A model generated the notes under the pieces. The model saw only the letters and a list, made by a program, of their open reading frames with translations, was not told the origin of the DNA and did no database searches. From positions 1-64,000 of IMG/VR virus record IMGVR_UViG_3300023184_000026: 64,000 nt of DNA; one strand, written 5' to 3'. A program made the position numbers and the translations under genes. Origin of the DNA: a virus. Numbering within the stretch: position 1 is the first letter of the stretch; each line of letters begins with the position of its first letter. Of the stretch, positions 52,715-61,085 are shown in pieces.

Positions 52715-53468
52715 TCTCTAATTTGAAATTGGATCTGTTATTATGTAACAGTTTATATCTGGTCAATTCTGGATACATAGACAACAAAAATTCATCAACC
52801 CTTTTTGTTCCAACCAATATAATCGTCTCTCCGAACACATTCGTAAATTTATACCGGTTGGCATCTTTTCTTGGGGTAGCCAATTTTATTCCTTGATGAG
52901 ATTCACTCAATCTTTTTTTCATTTTCATGTCCCATAAAATTCCGCGTCTAGATGGCATTATGATTTCTCCCAATTTCAATTTACTTTTCAGCGTGTCAGA
53001 TAGTTTTTTTACTCTAATATCTGTGTCTTTTGTTTTTCCCTTATTCCAGACGGTTGGCCTGTTTCTCAACTTTTTTATTATATTTTCTTTATTTGGATTA
53101 TTGTTATATGTGTCTCCACCTTCTCCACCGATAGTTATATTATAAAGAGGACCATCGTTGGAAATTTTTCTACCTATGACACGTATCAACTCAATTTCCA
53201 ATCTTGATGACTCATCCTTTGTTAAATTTTCATATAATACTTTTACTATTGGGGTGTTCTTACTATCAATAAGTTGTTTTATTTTTGCTCTTATGCAGGT
53301 CCGCGTATCACCCCGTCTCGCTTTTATAAAATGACTATTCCATCTATTATAATTACCCTTTCCTATATAAATTGGCGTTGCTGAAAATTCATGTTCTCCA
53401 TATTTTATATTACAGGGGATTGTTATATCTAATATCACATACACATATTTATTCATTTTAGTTCCCAA
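52707..53468 (-). CDS. GIY-YIG homing endonuclease (antisense insertion)
   Basis: 253 residues on the minus strand. N-terminal GIY-YIG nuclease: KYVYVILDI, PIYIGKGNYNRWNSH (Y-I-G-K-G), and a catalytic-Glu helix SRLEIELIRVIGR, followed by GPLYNITIGGEGGDTY, the loop common in phage GIY-YIG enzymes. The C-terminal part has NUMOD3-like DNA-binding text (RRGILWDMKMKKRLSESHQGIK) and a basic tail. Its stop overlaps the end of the CobS-like N-fragment. It sits exactly in the gap of the split AAA+ gene, so it most likely broke it. Confidence 0.85.
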   Translation of the reverse strand: MGTKMNKYVYVILDITIPCNIKYGEHEFSATPIYIGKGNYNRWNSHFIKARRGDTRTCIRAKIKQLIDSKNTPIVKVLYENLTKDESSRLEIELIRVIGRKISNDGPLYNITIGGEGGDTYNNNPNKENIIKKLRNRPTVWNKGKTKDTDIRVKKLSDTLKSKLKLGEIIMPSRRGILWDMKMKKRLSESHQGIKLATPRKDANRYKFTNVFGETIILVGTKRVDEFLLSMYPELTRYKLLHNNRSNFKLEII

Positions 53469-53517
53469 GTTGATGTAAAAATAAATATAAAACGATTATA
53501 CCAAAACATTAAATTTT

Positions 53518-54285
53518 ATGAAAAAATACAAGATAAAATATAAAAAAAGAAGACCTTTTTGTCCAATAAATTTGGGGAGTTCTCAGGACGCCCGCGCAAT
53601 TTTAATTGGAAACACTCAGTTCTCCAAAGAGACGGGAACATTTTTTCAGGAGTCTCCATTTGTGAAAGCCATTTTAACTCCAAATTCGATCATCATGCTT
53701 GACGAGTTAAGCCGTGCAAATCCAGACGCCGTGAATATATTGATGCCCGTCCTTGATAACCAGAGATACTTGAGATTGGATGAGTGGGGCGGGAAGATCG
53801 TAAAGGTAGCAGAAGGCGTCTGTTTCATTGCCACGGCAAATATTGGCAATGATTATACCGCTACACGAGTCATGGACAAAGCTTTGACCGATCGTTTCAC
53901 GGTTAAGATTGAAGTTGATATTCTTTCTTCTGAAGAAGAACTGAAGTTGATAAAGGTGGTTTGTCCTGATGCCGATATTCATCTCATGGACAAGATTGCA
54001 CAAATTGCTGCTACAACTCGTGAGTTTACAAAGCAAGGAAAGTTGAGTCGTTTTGTTTCTACTCGTTCTGTTGTAGAAATGGCCGAACTTACCGTGGATG
54101 GATTTAGCTTGGTAGAGTTGGCTGAAATGGTCATTTACCCCGACTATCCAGACGATGGTGGTTTGGACAGTGAACGCACAATGGTCAAACAAGTTGTACA
54201 AAAACATGTTGCGGTCAAAGCCGATCCATTGAACAAAGTGTTCAACACAAACAAACAGAATAAAGACGATTTGCCCCCGTTTTGA
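53518..54285 (+). CDS. cobS: CobS-like AAA+ ATPase, C-terminal fragment
   Basis: 255 residues. Residues 1-15 (MKKYKIKYKKRRPFC) are a Lys-rich start unlike the rest. From ~16 the MoxR/CobS pattern is full: INLGSSQDARAILIGNTQFSKETGTFFQESPFVKAI, Walker B IIMLDELSRANPDAVNILMPVLDN (~58-80), sensor 1 CFIATANIGNDYTATRVMDKALTDRF (~102-128), and sensor 2 region KLSRFVSTRSVVEMAEL. Walker A is on the separate fragment at 52415. Lacking Walker A, it can act only if the two parts assemble. The next gene overlaps it and encodes the VWA partner. Confidence 0.8.
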   Translation: MKKYKIKYKKRRPFCPINLGSSQDARAILIGNTQFSKETGTFFQESPFVKAILTPNSIIMLDELSRANPDAVNILMPVLDNQRYLRLDEWGGKIVKVAEGVCFIATANIGNDYTATRVMDKALTDRFTVKIEVDILSSEEELKLIKVVCPDADIHLMDKIAQIAATTREFTKQGKLSRFVSTRSVVEMAELTVDGFSLVELAEMVIYPDYPDDGGLDSERTMVKQVVQKHVAVKADPLNKVFNTNKQNKDDLPPF

Positions 54286-56297
54286 TGAAAACAAAAATTT
54301 TAGCAGATCATTCCAAGTTTTGGCTTGGCGACGATTTCAATACTCAAAAGTTTGATGCCAGTTCCACAATGGCGTTGCTGAAACTTTCGGCATATCGCCG
54401 TGCTATTGGCAACTTTGTATATATTCTTACTGGAAAGAACATTCCTGTTCGTTTCGCCGAGAACTCAACATCCATGACTGATGGTAAAGTTATTTACATT
54501 GGTGGTGAATTGACCAAGGGTGAATTTGATCCAACGGTTGGATTGTCGTTGCACGAAGCCATGCATATTGTCAAAAGCGACTTTGACTTGATCAAGACCA
54601 TGTGGGGAAAAATTCCTCGCAGTTTGACTGCTGCTGCAAAAGGTCATTTTGATCAAAACTATATTAGTGAATTGGCGAAATATATTCTCAATGTAGTTGA
54701 AGATAGATATATTGATGCATGTGCATATGAAAGTGCACCGGGCTATCGTGGATATTATCAAGCATTATATGACCGTTATTTCAATCTGCCCGAAATTGGT
54801 GAAGCATTGAAGTCCGATGCTTATAGAAATGCTACTGTCAAAAACTATAAGTTTCGTTTCACCAATATCACCAATGTTAATACCGACTTGGATGCCTTAC
54901 CAGCTTTGCGTAAGATTGGTGAACTATTGGATTTAAATAATATTCTGAGGACTGAACTTGAGAATCCAAAGAACCGCTTAGAACTTGCGTATGAAATCAC
55001 AGAAGAAATACTCAAGAGTGTTGTAGAAGAAACAGAAAATCCCAAGCAACAAGACAAAAATAAAGACAATCAAGATAAGCAATCTGGCGGTGATGAACCA
55101 TCCGATGATAAATCAGAACAGTCAGATTCCAACGATGATGTTGATGATGTATTGGGAGGTACGCCTTCTTCTGCCAATCCTATTCAAGACGATGCTGATG
55201 AAACACCGGATGAAAATCCGTCTAAAGATTTGTCCAACGCCGAAAAGAAAAAGGTCGATAAACTCATTGAGAAACAAGAACAAATTGTTACACGCGAAGT
55301 CAAGCAATCTGCATTTGATAAAGATACAATCAAAAAACTTCAAATCCTTGAACAAAGCTCCGTTGATATTGTACAGGTGGGAGATGAAACTGTTCCAAAG
55401 GTTGATTGTATTGTGGTAAAAAACATGACTCGTGAACTCATGATGACATCGGAATTTCCTTACACCAGCAAGTTTTCTCGCGAAACTGGAAATCCCGCTT
55501 CTACGCGAGGAGTACAGCAGGGAATTATTATCGGAACCATGCTTGGTAGAAAATTGCAAATTCGCAGTGAAGTAAAAACCACAAAATTTACTCGCCTACA
55601 AAAAGGTAAGATTGATAAACGTTTGTTGGCATCTATTGGATTTCAAGGAGAAAATTTGTTTTACCAAACCACCACAGACAAATATAAGAATGCTCATTTG
55701 CATGTAACTGTGGATGCTTCTTCTTCAATGGAAACAAAGTGGGAAAAAACAATGACAACACTTGTTGCAATTGCGAAGGCTGTTAGTATGATCAGTAATG
55801 TAAATTTGAGTATTTCATTTAGAAGTGGAGTTTCTAAAGATCGTGGTGGATATGAAACTCCTTATATTGTTTTGGCATATGATTCGCGTAAAGACAAGTT
55901 CAATAAGATTGTTCAATTATTTCCATTGTTATTTCCACATGGTTCTACTCCAGAAGGACTTGCATTTCAGGCAATTATCAAGCATATTCCTGCTTCTACA
56001 CATGAAATGGATAGTTATTTTGTAAATCTGTCTGATGGCGAACCTGCATTTGGTGTGAGTTATTATGGAAACGTCGCAGCAGAACACACAAAGAAGCAAA
56101 TAAATAAAATTCGTGAAATTGGCGTATCTGTTTTGAGCTATTTTGTTGAATGTAATAATACAAACAGCAAACTTTCTGAGAAAAATTCCAACTTGTTTCG
56201 TACCATGTATGGCAAAGATGCACAATTCGTTGATGTTCAGAATGTTGTGCAGATTGCTCATACATTGAATAAAATGTTTCTTTCTAAAGAAAGTTGA
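54285..56297 (+). CDS. CobT-like VWA protein with metallopeptidase-like motif
   Basis: ~670 residues; ATG at 54285 overlaps the previous stop (a TTG at 54282 could also start it). The N-terminal domain has LSLHEAMHIVKS (~residue 90), an HExxH motif, with a second acidic cluster ILNVVEDRYIDACAY ~55 residues later, the pattern of a gluzincin-type metallopeptidase. A long acidic Asp/Ser/Gln linker spans ~255-325. A VWA domain follows with MIDAS residues: VDASSSMETKW (~478), then a Thr in LFPHGSTPEG and NLSDGEP. AAA+ (CobS/MoxR) and VWA (CobT) proteins work as pairs in chaperone- or chelatase-like remodelling. Its target is unknown. Confidence 0.75.
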   Translation: MKTKILADHSKFWLGDDFNTQKFDASSTMALLKLSAYRRAIGNFVYILTGKNIPVRFAENSTSMTDGKVIYIGGELTKGEFDPTVGLSLHEAMHIVKSDFDLIKTMWGKIPRSLTAAAKGHFDQNYISELAKYILNVVEDRYIDACAYESAPGYRGYYQALYDRYFNLPEIGEALKSDAYRNATVKNYKFRFTNITNVNTDLDALPALRKIGELLDLNNILRTELENPKNRLELAYEITEEILKSVVEETENPKQQDKNKDNQDKQSGGDEPSDDKSEQSDSNDDVDDVLGGTPSSANPIQDDADETPDENPSKDLSNAEKKKVDKLIEKQEQIVTREVKQSAFDKDTIKKLQILEQSSVDIVQVGDETVPKVDCIVVKNMTRELMMTSEFPYTSKFSRETGNPASTRGVQQGIIIGTMLGRKLQIRSEVKTTKFTRLQKGKIDKRLLASIGFQGENLFYQTTTDKYKNAHLHVTVDASSSMETKWEKTMTTLVAIAKAVSMISNVNLSISFRSGVSKDRGGYETPYIVLAYDSRKDKFNKIVQLFPLLFPHGSTPEGLAFQAIIKHIPASTHEMDSYFVNLSDGEPAFGVSYYGNVAAEHTKKQINKIREIGVSVLSYFVECNNTNSKLSEKNSNLFRTMYGKDAQFVDVQNVVQIAHTLNKMFLSKES

Positions 56298-56316
56298 TAT
56301 TTTTTATCAAAACGTC

Positions 56317-56346
56317 TTGACTTTATATATTATGTCGGCATACTAA
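56317..56346 (+). promoter_or_regulatory. Sigma70-like promoter before rIIA
   Basis: TTGACT (56317-56322), 18 nt, TACTAA (56341-56346), 22 nt before the ATG. Closely similar to the promoter at 52380. Confidence 0.55.
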
Positions 56347-56367
56347 TAGCATAGTAATAAAAAACAC

Positions 56368-58587
56368 ATGATTATCACACAAGAAAAATCCTCACCAGTC
56401 ATCAGCAATATTCTTTCTGCGCCGACTCGTTTCAAGATCAAGGCGTCTGCCAAGGCGTTCAAGATTTTGTCTGGTTTTTATAGCGAACCAATTCTCGCCA
56501 TTCCACGTGAACTTGGTGCCAATGCGTGGGACAGTCATGTCAAGGCCAAGAACACCGACAAGATGTTTGAGGTTCATGCACCCAACACACTGGAGCCCTG
56601 GTTCAGTGTTCGTGACTTTGGCACTGGTTTGACCCCAGAAGCTATTGACACTATCTATACTACATATTTTGAGTCCACAAAGACTGCTGATAATGATAGT
56701 GATGGTTGCATGGGACTGGGTAGCAAGACTCCGTTCAATTATACCGACAATTTCAATGTAACTTCTTTCTATAAGGGTAAGAAGCATGTTTACAACTGCT
56801 TTATTGATGAGTCTGGTTCGCCCAGCATTCTGCATGTTGTTACACAAGATTCTAATGAACATAATGGTGTAGAAATCAAGTTTGGTGTTAAGATTGGTGA
56901 TATTAGTATGTGGGTAGACAAGATTGTTCGTGCATATGAACCGTTTCGTTATCGTCCAACCATTGTTGGTGCCAATCTTGAATATAAGCCGCGTGAATAT
57001 ATCTATACTGGAAAGAGTTGGTCTATGCGCAAGAATGATGGCGGCTATTATAACCGTGGATGCAATGCGTTCATGGGCAACTATTGCTATCCTATCAACA
57101 CCAGTGCTTTGCGCAATGCTTTGCGCAATGTTCCCAATAACGATGCTTACAATATTGAACAAGCGTTGAACTATGGCAACTTTGACTTTTTCTTTGATAT
57201 TGGTGAACTGGAAGTTGCGCCCAATAAAGAACAGCTTCAGTATGAAGACAACAATGCTACTACGCTTGCTATTATTTCTGTACTACGAACTGCTGTGGCT
57301 GAACTAAAAGATATGGTTTATAAGAGCATTGAAACTCCCAAGAGTCGTTGGGAAGCTATGCATCTATACGCCAAATATAATGGCTACCAAAGTCAATATA
57401 GCCATATTCGTAATATCATTGGTGATATTCCAATCAAGTATAATGGATTGAATGTAACTCATGGCAGTGAAAATATCAATACTGTTCATAAAGCAACTGG
57501 AGCATTTGACTCAACAACCAATGTTGTTAGTGTATTTACGGTGTATATGCTTGATAGCGTCACTGGTCGTTTCAAGCGCACTTCAAATTATAGTACGTAT
57601 TCTGAAAACCGTGGTGTAGATATTTTTTATACAAATCTTTCCGCAATCAAGAGTGCTCGGCTGCGATATCACTTGCGTACAAAGTATGCTACTGGAGTAT
57701 TTCCGACTTGCTATATCATCACCGATGAATCCAAGAACAATGATACATTCAATAAGCATATGAATTATTTTGGTTGGAACAAAAATATTGTCACCAATAT
57801 TGAGTCTCTGCCCAAACCTCCGCCAACACCGCGTCAAAAAAAGACCGCTGGTACTGACGAAATTTTCTATGCAGATATCAGTGAGTTTATCAAGCCAACA
57901 AAGAAGCACCATAATGGAGCATATGTTTATTTTGGTAAAAAAGCCGCTACATTTGATTCTGCTGGTACATATTATTATGTTGATTTCTTTTATGCCGATC
58001 CTGTTTGGAACAATGGTAAGAATATTGAAGATCATATGTCTGAAGCTGTAAAATTGTTTGTAGACAACAAGCTCAATGGTTCTGAAACCATTATTTATGG
58101 CATCAATGTAAAGAACAAAAACTTGCTCAAGATTGGCAAATGGATCAATATTTTTGATGTTGTAAAGAAAGTTGTGCATGCTGACAAAGCCAAACATGAA
58201 CAAGATTTGTATCGCATGCAAAGTCGTGCTAAGTTTGAAACAGTCAGCGGTATTTATAACAAACTTACTCGCTGCCCGCAAATCGTGAGCAATATTACAA
58301 ACATTGACACTCGCAAAAAGTTCCAAACATTTGTAAAATCTTATAGCGAACTGCTCAAAGATAGTTCCAACAATGTCAAGTTTTTAGAATTGTTTGACAT
58401 CAGAGCAAATAAACATACCGAGTTGGATATTGATCCAACTGAGTTCAAGAAAATGTTGACTGAAAAGTATCTTGGTGTGTTCGATATTGGAGAACACTAC
58501 TCCACAGTTTCTGCACCGATTTATAAAATCATCAACTTTATTGACGAAAATTTTATTGACGAAAATTTTATTGACGAAAATAGCTAA
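56368..58587 (+). CDS. rIIA: rIIA-like protein (GHKL ATPase)
   Basis: 739 residues (T4 rIIA 725). The N-terminal GHKL/HATPase fold shows the N-box IPRELGANAWDSH (~50-60), the G1-box VRDFGTGLTPEAIDTIY (~83-100), and CMGLGSKTPFNYTDNFN (~115-130). The rest is rIIA-like, with Lys/Asn/Tyr-rich sequence. The C terminus ends in a three-fold IDENF repeat (bases ~58540-58584, 15-bp units). In T4, rIIA and rIIB protect against exclusion systems (such as lambda Rex) and affect lysis timing. It is followed by rIIB, which supports the call. Confidence 0.85.
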   Translation: MIITQEKSSPVISNILSAPTRFKIKASAKAFKILSGFYSEPILAIPRELGANAWDSHVKAKNTDKMFEVHAPNTLEPWFSVRDFGTGLTPEAIDTIYTTYFESTKTADNDSDGCMGLGSKTPFNYTDNFNVTSFYKGKKHVYNCFIDESGSPSILHVVTQDSNEHNGVEIKFGVKIGDISMWVDKIVRAYEPFRYRPTIVGANLEYKPREYIYTGKSWSMRKNDGGYYNRGCNAFMGNYCYPINTSALRNALRNVPNNDAYNIEQALNYGNFDFFFDIGELEVAPNKEQLQYEDNNATTLAIISVLRTAVAELKDMVYKSIETPKSRWEAMHLYAKYNGYQSQYSHIRNIIGDIPIKYNGLNVTHGSENINTVHKATGAFDSTTNVVSVFTVYMLDSVTGRFKRTSNYSTYSENRGVDIFYTNLSAIKSARLRYHLRTKYATGVFPTCYIITDESKNNDTFNKHMNYFGWNKNIVTNIESLPKPPPTPRQKKTAGTDEIFYADISEFIKPTKKHHNGAYVYFGKKAATFDSAGTYYYVDFFYADPVWNNGKNIEDHMSEAVKLFVDNKLNGSETIIYGINVKNKNLLKIGKWINIFDVVKKVVHADKAKHEQDLYRMQSRAKFETVSGIYNKLTRCPQIVSNITNIDTRKKFQTFVKSYSELLKDSSNNVKFLELFDIRANKHTELDIDPTEFKKMLTEKYLGVFDIGEHYSTVSAPIYKIINFIDENFIDENFIDENS

Positions 58588-58593
58588 AATATA

Positions 58594-58622
58594 TTGACAT
58601 TAATAAATAATCCACATAATAT
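58594..58622 (+). promoter_or_regulatory. Near-consensus sigma70 promoter before rIIB
   Basis: TTGACA (58594-58599), exactly 17 nt, TAATAT (58617-58622). The best match to a bacterial housekeeping promoter in the window. ATTAACTAATAA (58638-58649) then precedes the ATG at 58658 by 8 nt. Confidence 0.7.
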
Positions 58623-58657
58623 AGCATCATTGAATAGATTAACTAATAAAAAATAAT

Positions 58658-59881
58658 ATGAGTAACACACAAAACAGCATTCCGTATGTCATCAAGACCA
58701 ACGGCTCCGTCACGCTCTATCTAAAGAACGAGTGTTTGACTGTGGCACCAGACCACCCCAACTATAATAAAATCATTGACAGCATCAAAGCAGGAGATTT
58801 CAACAAAATTGAAAATCTTGTCAATGTTGCCAAGGCTGTATCTCAATACACTGGCAATCGTGTAAAGATTGAGAATGGTCAAATCTTGTATGGTGGTTTT
58901 GTTGTTCATAATACCCTAACCGACCGCATCATCAAAATGATGAGCGAAGGTTTCAAGTTTGATCATATGGTCAAGTTCCTTGAAAATCTTATGCAGAATC
59001 CTTCTGCTCGCGGCGTGAGTGAAACCTATTGGTTCCTTGAGAACTATGGTCTTCCTATCACAGACGATGGTTGCTTTTTGGCATATAAAGCGGTTCGCAG
59101 CGATTATACCGATATTTACTCCGGTAAGTTCTTGAATAGCGTTGGTTCGGTTGTTTCTATGCCTCGCAATATGGTTGATGACAACTATGGTATTGATTGC
59201 AGCAAGGGTCTGCATGTTGGTGCTCTTGATTATGTCGTTGGTTATGGTCACTTTGTCAAGGGCGAAGTCCGTTCTGCGAACGGAAACCGTTTGTTGATCG
59301 TCAAGGTCAACCCCAAGGATGTTGTGAGCGTTCCGAAATACGAGGGTCACACCAAGATGCGTGTGTGTGAATATACCGTTGCATCCGAAATCCTTGATGT
59401 TGTCAAGGAGTTGGACAAGGTTGTTTATACAAGCAACGCCGAAGAGATCAATACCGATTGGGATTATAATCAAGAACCCACCGATGGTGCATGTGAAGAT
59501 GATTACTCTTGTGACAGCAAATCTTCAACCACATCAAAGGTTGACACAACCTCGCCATGGAATGCGGAAGCTTATAGCGAAGGTTATGAACTTGGTGAGT
59601 CTGACCTCAACGGCGACATGCAATATGGAACCAGTCGTGATTATAGCCGAGAAAACTCTTATCGTATTGGTTATAATGACGGTTATAATCAACGTACAAA
59701 CCAAGCCGATTCGGATATTCCGGACGACGAACATGCAGACGATGATGAATATACTGATGGTTATATTCAAGGAGAACACGATGCCAGATATGATCTTCCA
59801 TATCAGACCAATCTAACCACCGATGCCAGCGATGAGCATCGTGATGGTTATTCGGATGGATTCAACGATCACGTGCGATAA
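58658..59881 (+). CDS. rIIB: rIIB-like protein with repetitive acidic C terminus
   Basis: 407 residues (T4 rIIB 312). The rIIB-like core is residues ~30-265: the loop GQILYGGFVVHNTLTDRIIKMMSEGFKFDHMVKFLENLMQNPS, then DGCFLAYKAVRSDYTDIYSGKF, and the characteristic CSKGLHVGALDYVVGYG...LLIVKVNPKDVVSVP. Residues ~300-405 are an added acidic region with repeats EGYELGESD, IGYNDGYNQ, DGYIQGEHDA and DGYSDGFNDH (G-Y-x2-G type). It acts with rIIA in T4; the tail's role is unknown. Confidence 0.88.
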   Translation: MSNTQNSIPYVIKTNGSVTLYLKNECLTVAPDHPNYNKIIDSIKAGDFNKIENLVNVAKAVSQYTGNRVKIENGQILYGGFVVHNTLTDRIIKMMSEGFKFDHMVKFLENLMQNPSARGVSETYWFLENYGLPITDDGCFLAYKAVRSDYTDIYSGKFLNSVGSVVSMPRNMVDDNYGIDCSKGLHVGALDYVVGYGHFVKGEVRSANGNRLLIVKVNPKDVVSVPKYEGHTKMRVCEYTVASEILDVVKELDKVVYTSNAEEINTDWDYNQEPTDGACEDDYSCDSKSSTTSKVDTTSPWNAEAYSEGYELGESDLNGDMQYGTSRDYSRENSYRIGYNDGYNQRTNQADSDIPDDEHADDDEYTDGYIQGEHDARYDLPYQTNLTTDASDEHRDGYSDGFNDHVR

Positions 59882-59929
59882 AAAGTTTGCCAGAAATAAA
59901 ATAAATAAATCAACTAACTAATAAAATAT

Positions 59930-60301
59930 ATGTCAAATAAAACAAATAAGACAAGTAAGAAAAACTCGTTCATCATTGAATGGCCCACAAGCCACTTTAC
60001 AATCGAGGACATTCAAGGTAAGTATCCAGATGCAGTCAATATCACCCTTCGCTTTCGTGTAAAGCAGGCTGTTGAAAACAAAGATGTTATGGTCATTGGC
60101 AAAATCAAACCCGCCATTGGTCGCCCAAAGCTTGTATTCTCTCGTGCAAATCCCAGCAAGGAATTGCTTGAATCCGCAAAAGCTGCTGGTGTTATTGCCG
60201 CCAGCGATACGCTGACAACGGTTTCGGTTGCTGAAGTGACGACCGACAATAAGAACAAATCTGTGGTTCAACCCGCGAGCGAAACTGCCCACGTGAGTTA
60301 A
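59930..60301 (+). CDS. Unknown small protein after rIIB
   Basis: 123 residues: basic start (MSNKTNKTSKKNSFIIEWP), then TIEDIQGKYPDAVNITLRFRVKQAVENKDVMVIGKIKPAIGRPKLVF, a possible DNA-binding-like fold with a basic loop, and a Ser/Thr/Val-rich tail. No family recognised. Preceded by ACTAACTAATAA at 59913-59924 and ended by a strong terminator, so it closes the rII unit. Confidence 0.65.
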   Translation: MSNKTNKTSKKNSFIIEWPTSHFTIEDIQGKYPDAVNITLRFRVKQAVENKDVMVIGKIKPAIGRPKLVFSRANPSKELLESAKAAGVIAASDTLTTVSVAEVTTDNKNKSVVQPASETAHVS

Positions 60302-60323
60302 TAGATCAACGACGATCGTGTGA

Positions 60324-60356
60324 AAAATCCGCCGAGTTAAAAGCTCGGCGGATTTT
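60324..60356 (+). terminator. Strong Rho-independent terminator
   Basis: AAAATCCGCCGAG (60324-60336) pairs with CTCGGCGGATTTT (60344-60356), a 13-bp perfect stem. A CTATTTATA box (60357-60365) follows at once, 3 nt before the next ATG. Confidence 0.95.
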
Positions 60357-60368
60357 CTATTTATATAT

Positions 60369-61025
60369 ATGAGCGCAAAAATATTAAGATTCAAACAGCC
60401 TACTTCTATAAATGATACTGTATTTTTCATTTTTGAAGTAATAAAAAATACTACATTTGCAATGTATGACTCTGGTATGGGAGATCCTATAAAGTACGGC
60501 AGTATCGCGATAATTTTGGGAAAATTGAATGAAGAAATAAAAAAAGTAAAAGAGAATAAACGAAAAAAATTTAAAGTGTATTGGATGATAAAAGATGCAT
60601 CCAACGGTTGGAAAGAACATATGCAGCCACCAGCCGGATATTTGCGCGGAGGTATTGTAGATGCAATAAATAATTCCGACGACAACTCGGTCCATGTAAA
60701 ATTATCAGCCCCAAGAGGATTCCCAAAATCGGCTATGGATCAAATTTATTGGTTCTCTCTTGGACCAACCGGAAAAAATCTGCATTTTTTGTATGATTCA
60801 CACATGGGATCTTCTTTATGGGGAGAAAATAGGCAAAAGATATTTGCATTTTTAAGAGAAATGGATGAACAAGTTAGATCCAACAAACGTGAAAAATATA
60901 TATTATGGTGTTTTGATAGAAAAAATGAAAATGAAATTTGGAAAAAAACAGCATTAAAATATCTTCCAAAATTTGATATAGACTCCACAAAAAAAACCAA
61001 GATCGTTGAAGAAAGTAAAAAATAA
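60369..61025 (+). CDS. Unknown protein
   Basis: 218 residues with no motif I recognise. It has a charged Lys-rich helix (LGKLNEEIKKVKENKRKKFKVYWM) followed by WKEHMQPPAGYLRGGIVDAIN and an alpha/beta C-terminal part (VHVKLSAPRGFPKSAMDQIYWFSLGPTGKNLHFLYDSHMGSSLWG). A TATTTATA box directly after a terminator suggests late, separate expression. Start supported by the box at 3 nt. Confidence 0.6.
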   Translation: MSAKILRFKQPTSINDTVFFIFEVIKNTTFAMYDSGMGDPIKYGSIAIILGKLNEEIKKVKENKRKKFKVYWMIKDASNGWKEHMQPPAGYLRGGIVDAINNSDDNSVHVKLSAPRGFPKSAMDQIYWFSLGPTGKNLHFLYDSHMGSSLWGENRQKIFAFLREMDEQVRSNKREKYILWCFDRKNENEIWKKTALKYLPKFDIDSTKKTKIVEESKK

Positions 61026-61085
61026 CACATCAAAACGAAAAAGGCTGGCCAATATACATTTTAAGCATATAATTGTTTCAGAATT

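Noticed and set aside
52707-53517. Group I intron in the CobS-like gene
   Set aside because: Possible in principle, but no intron core could be made out by eye and the ORF is antisense; kept as a test, not as a feature.
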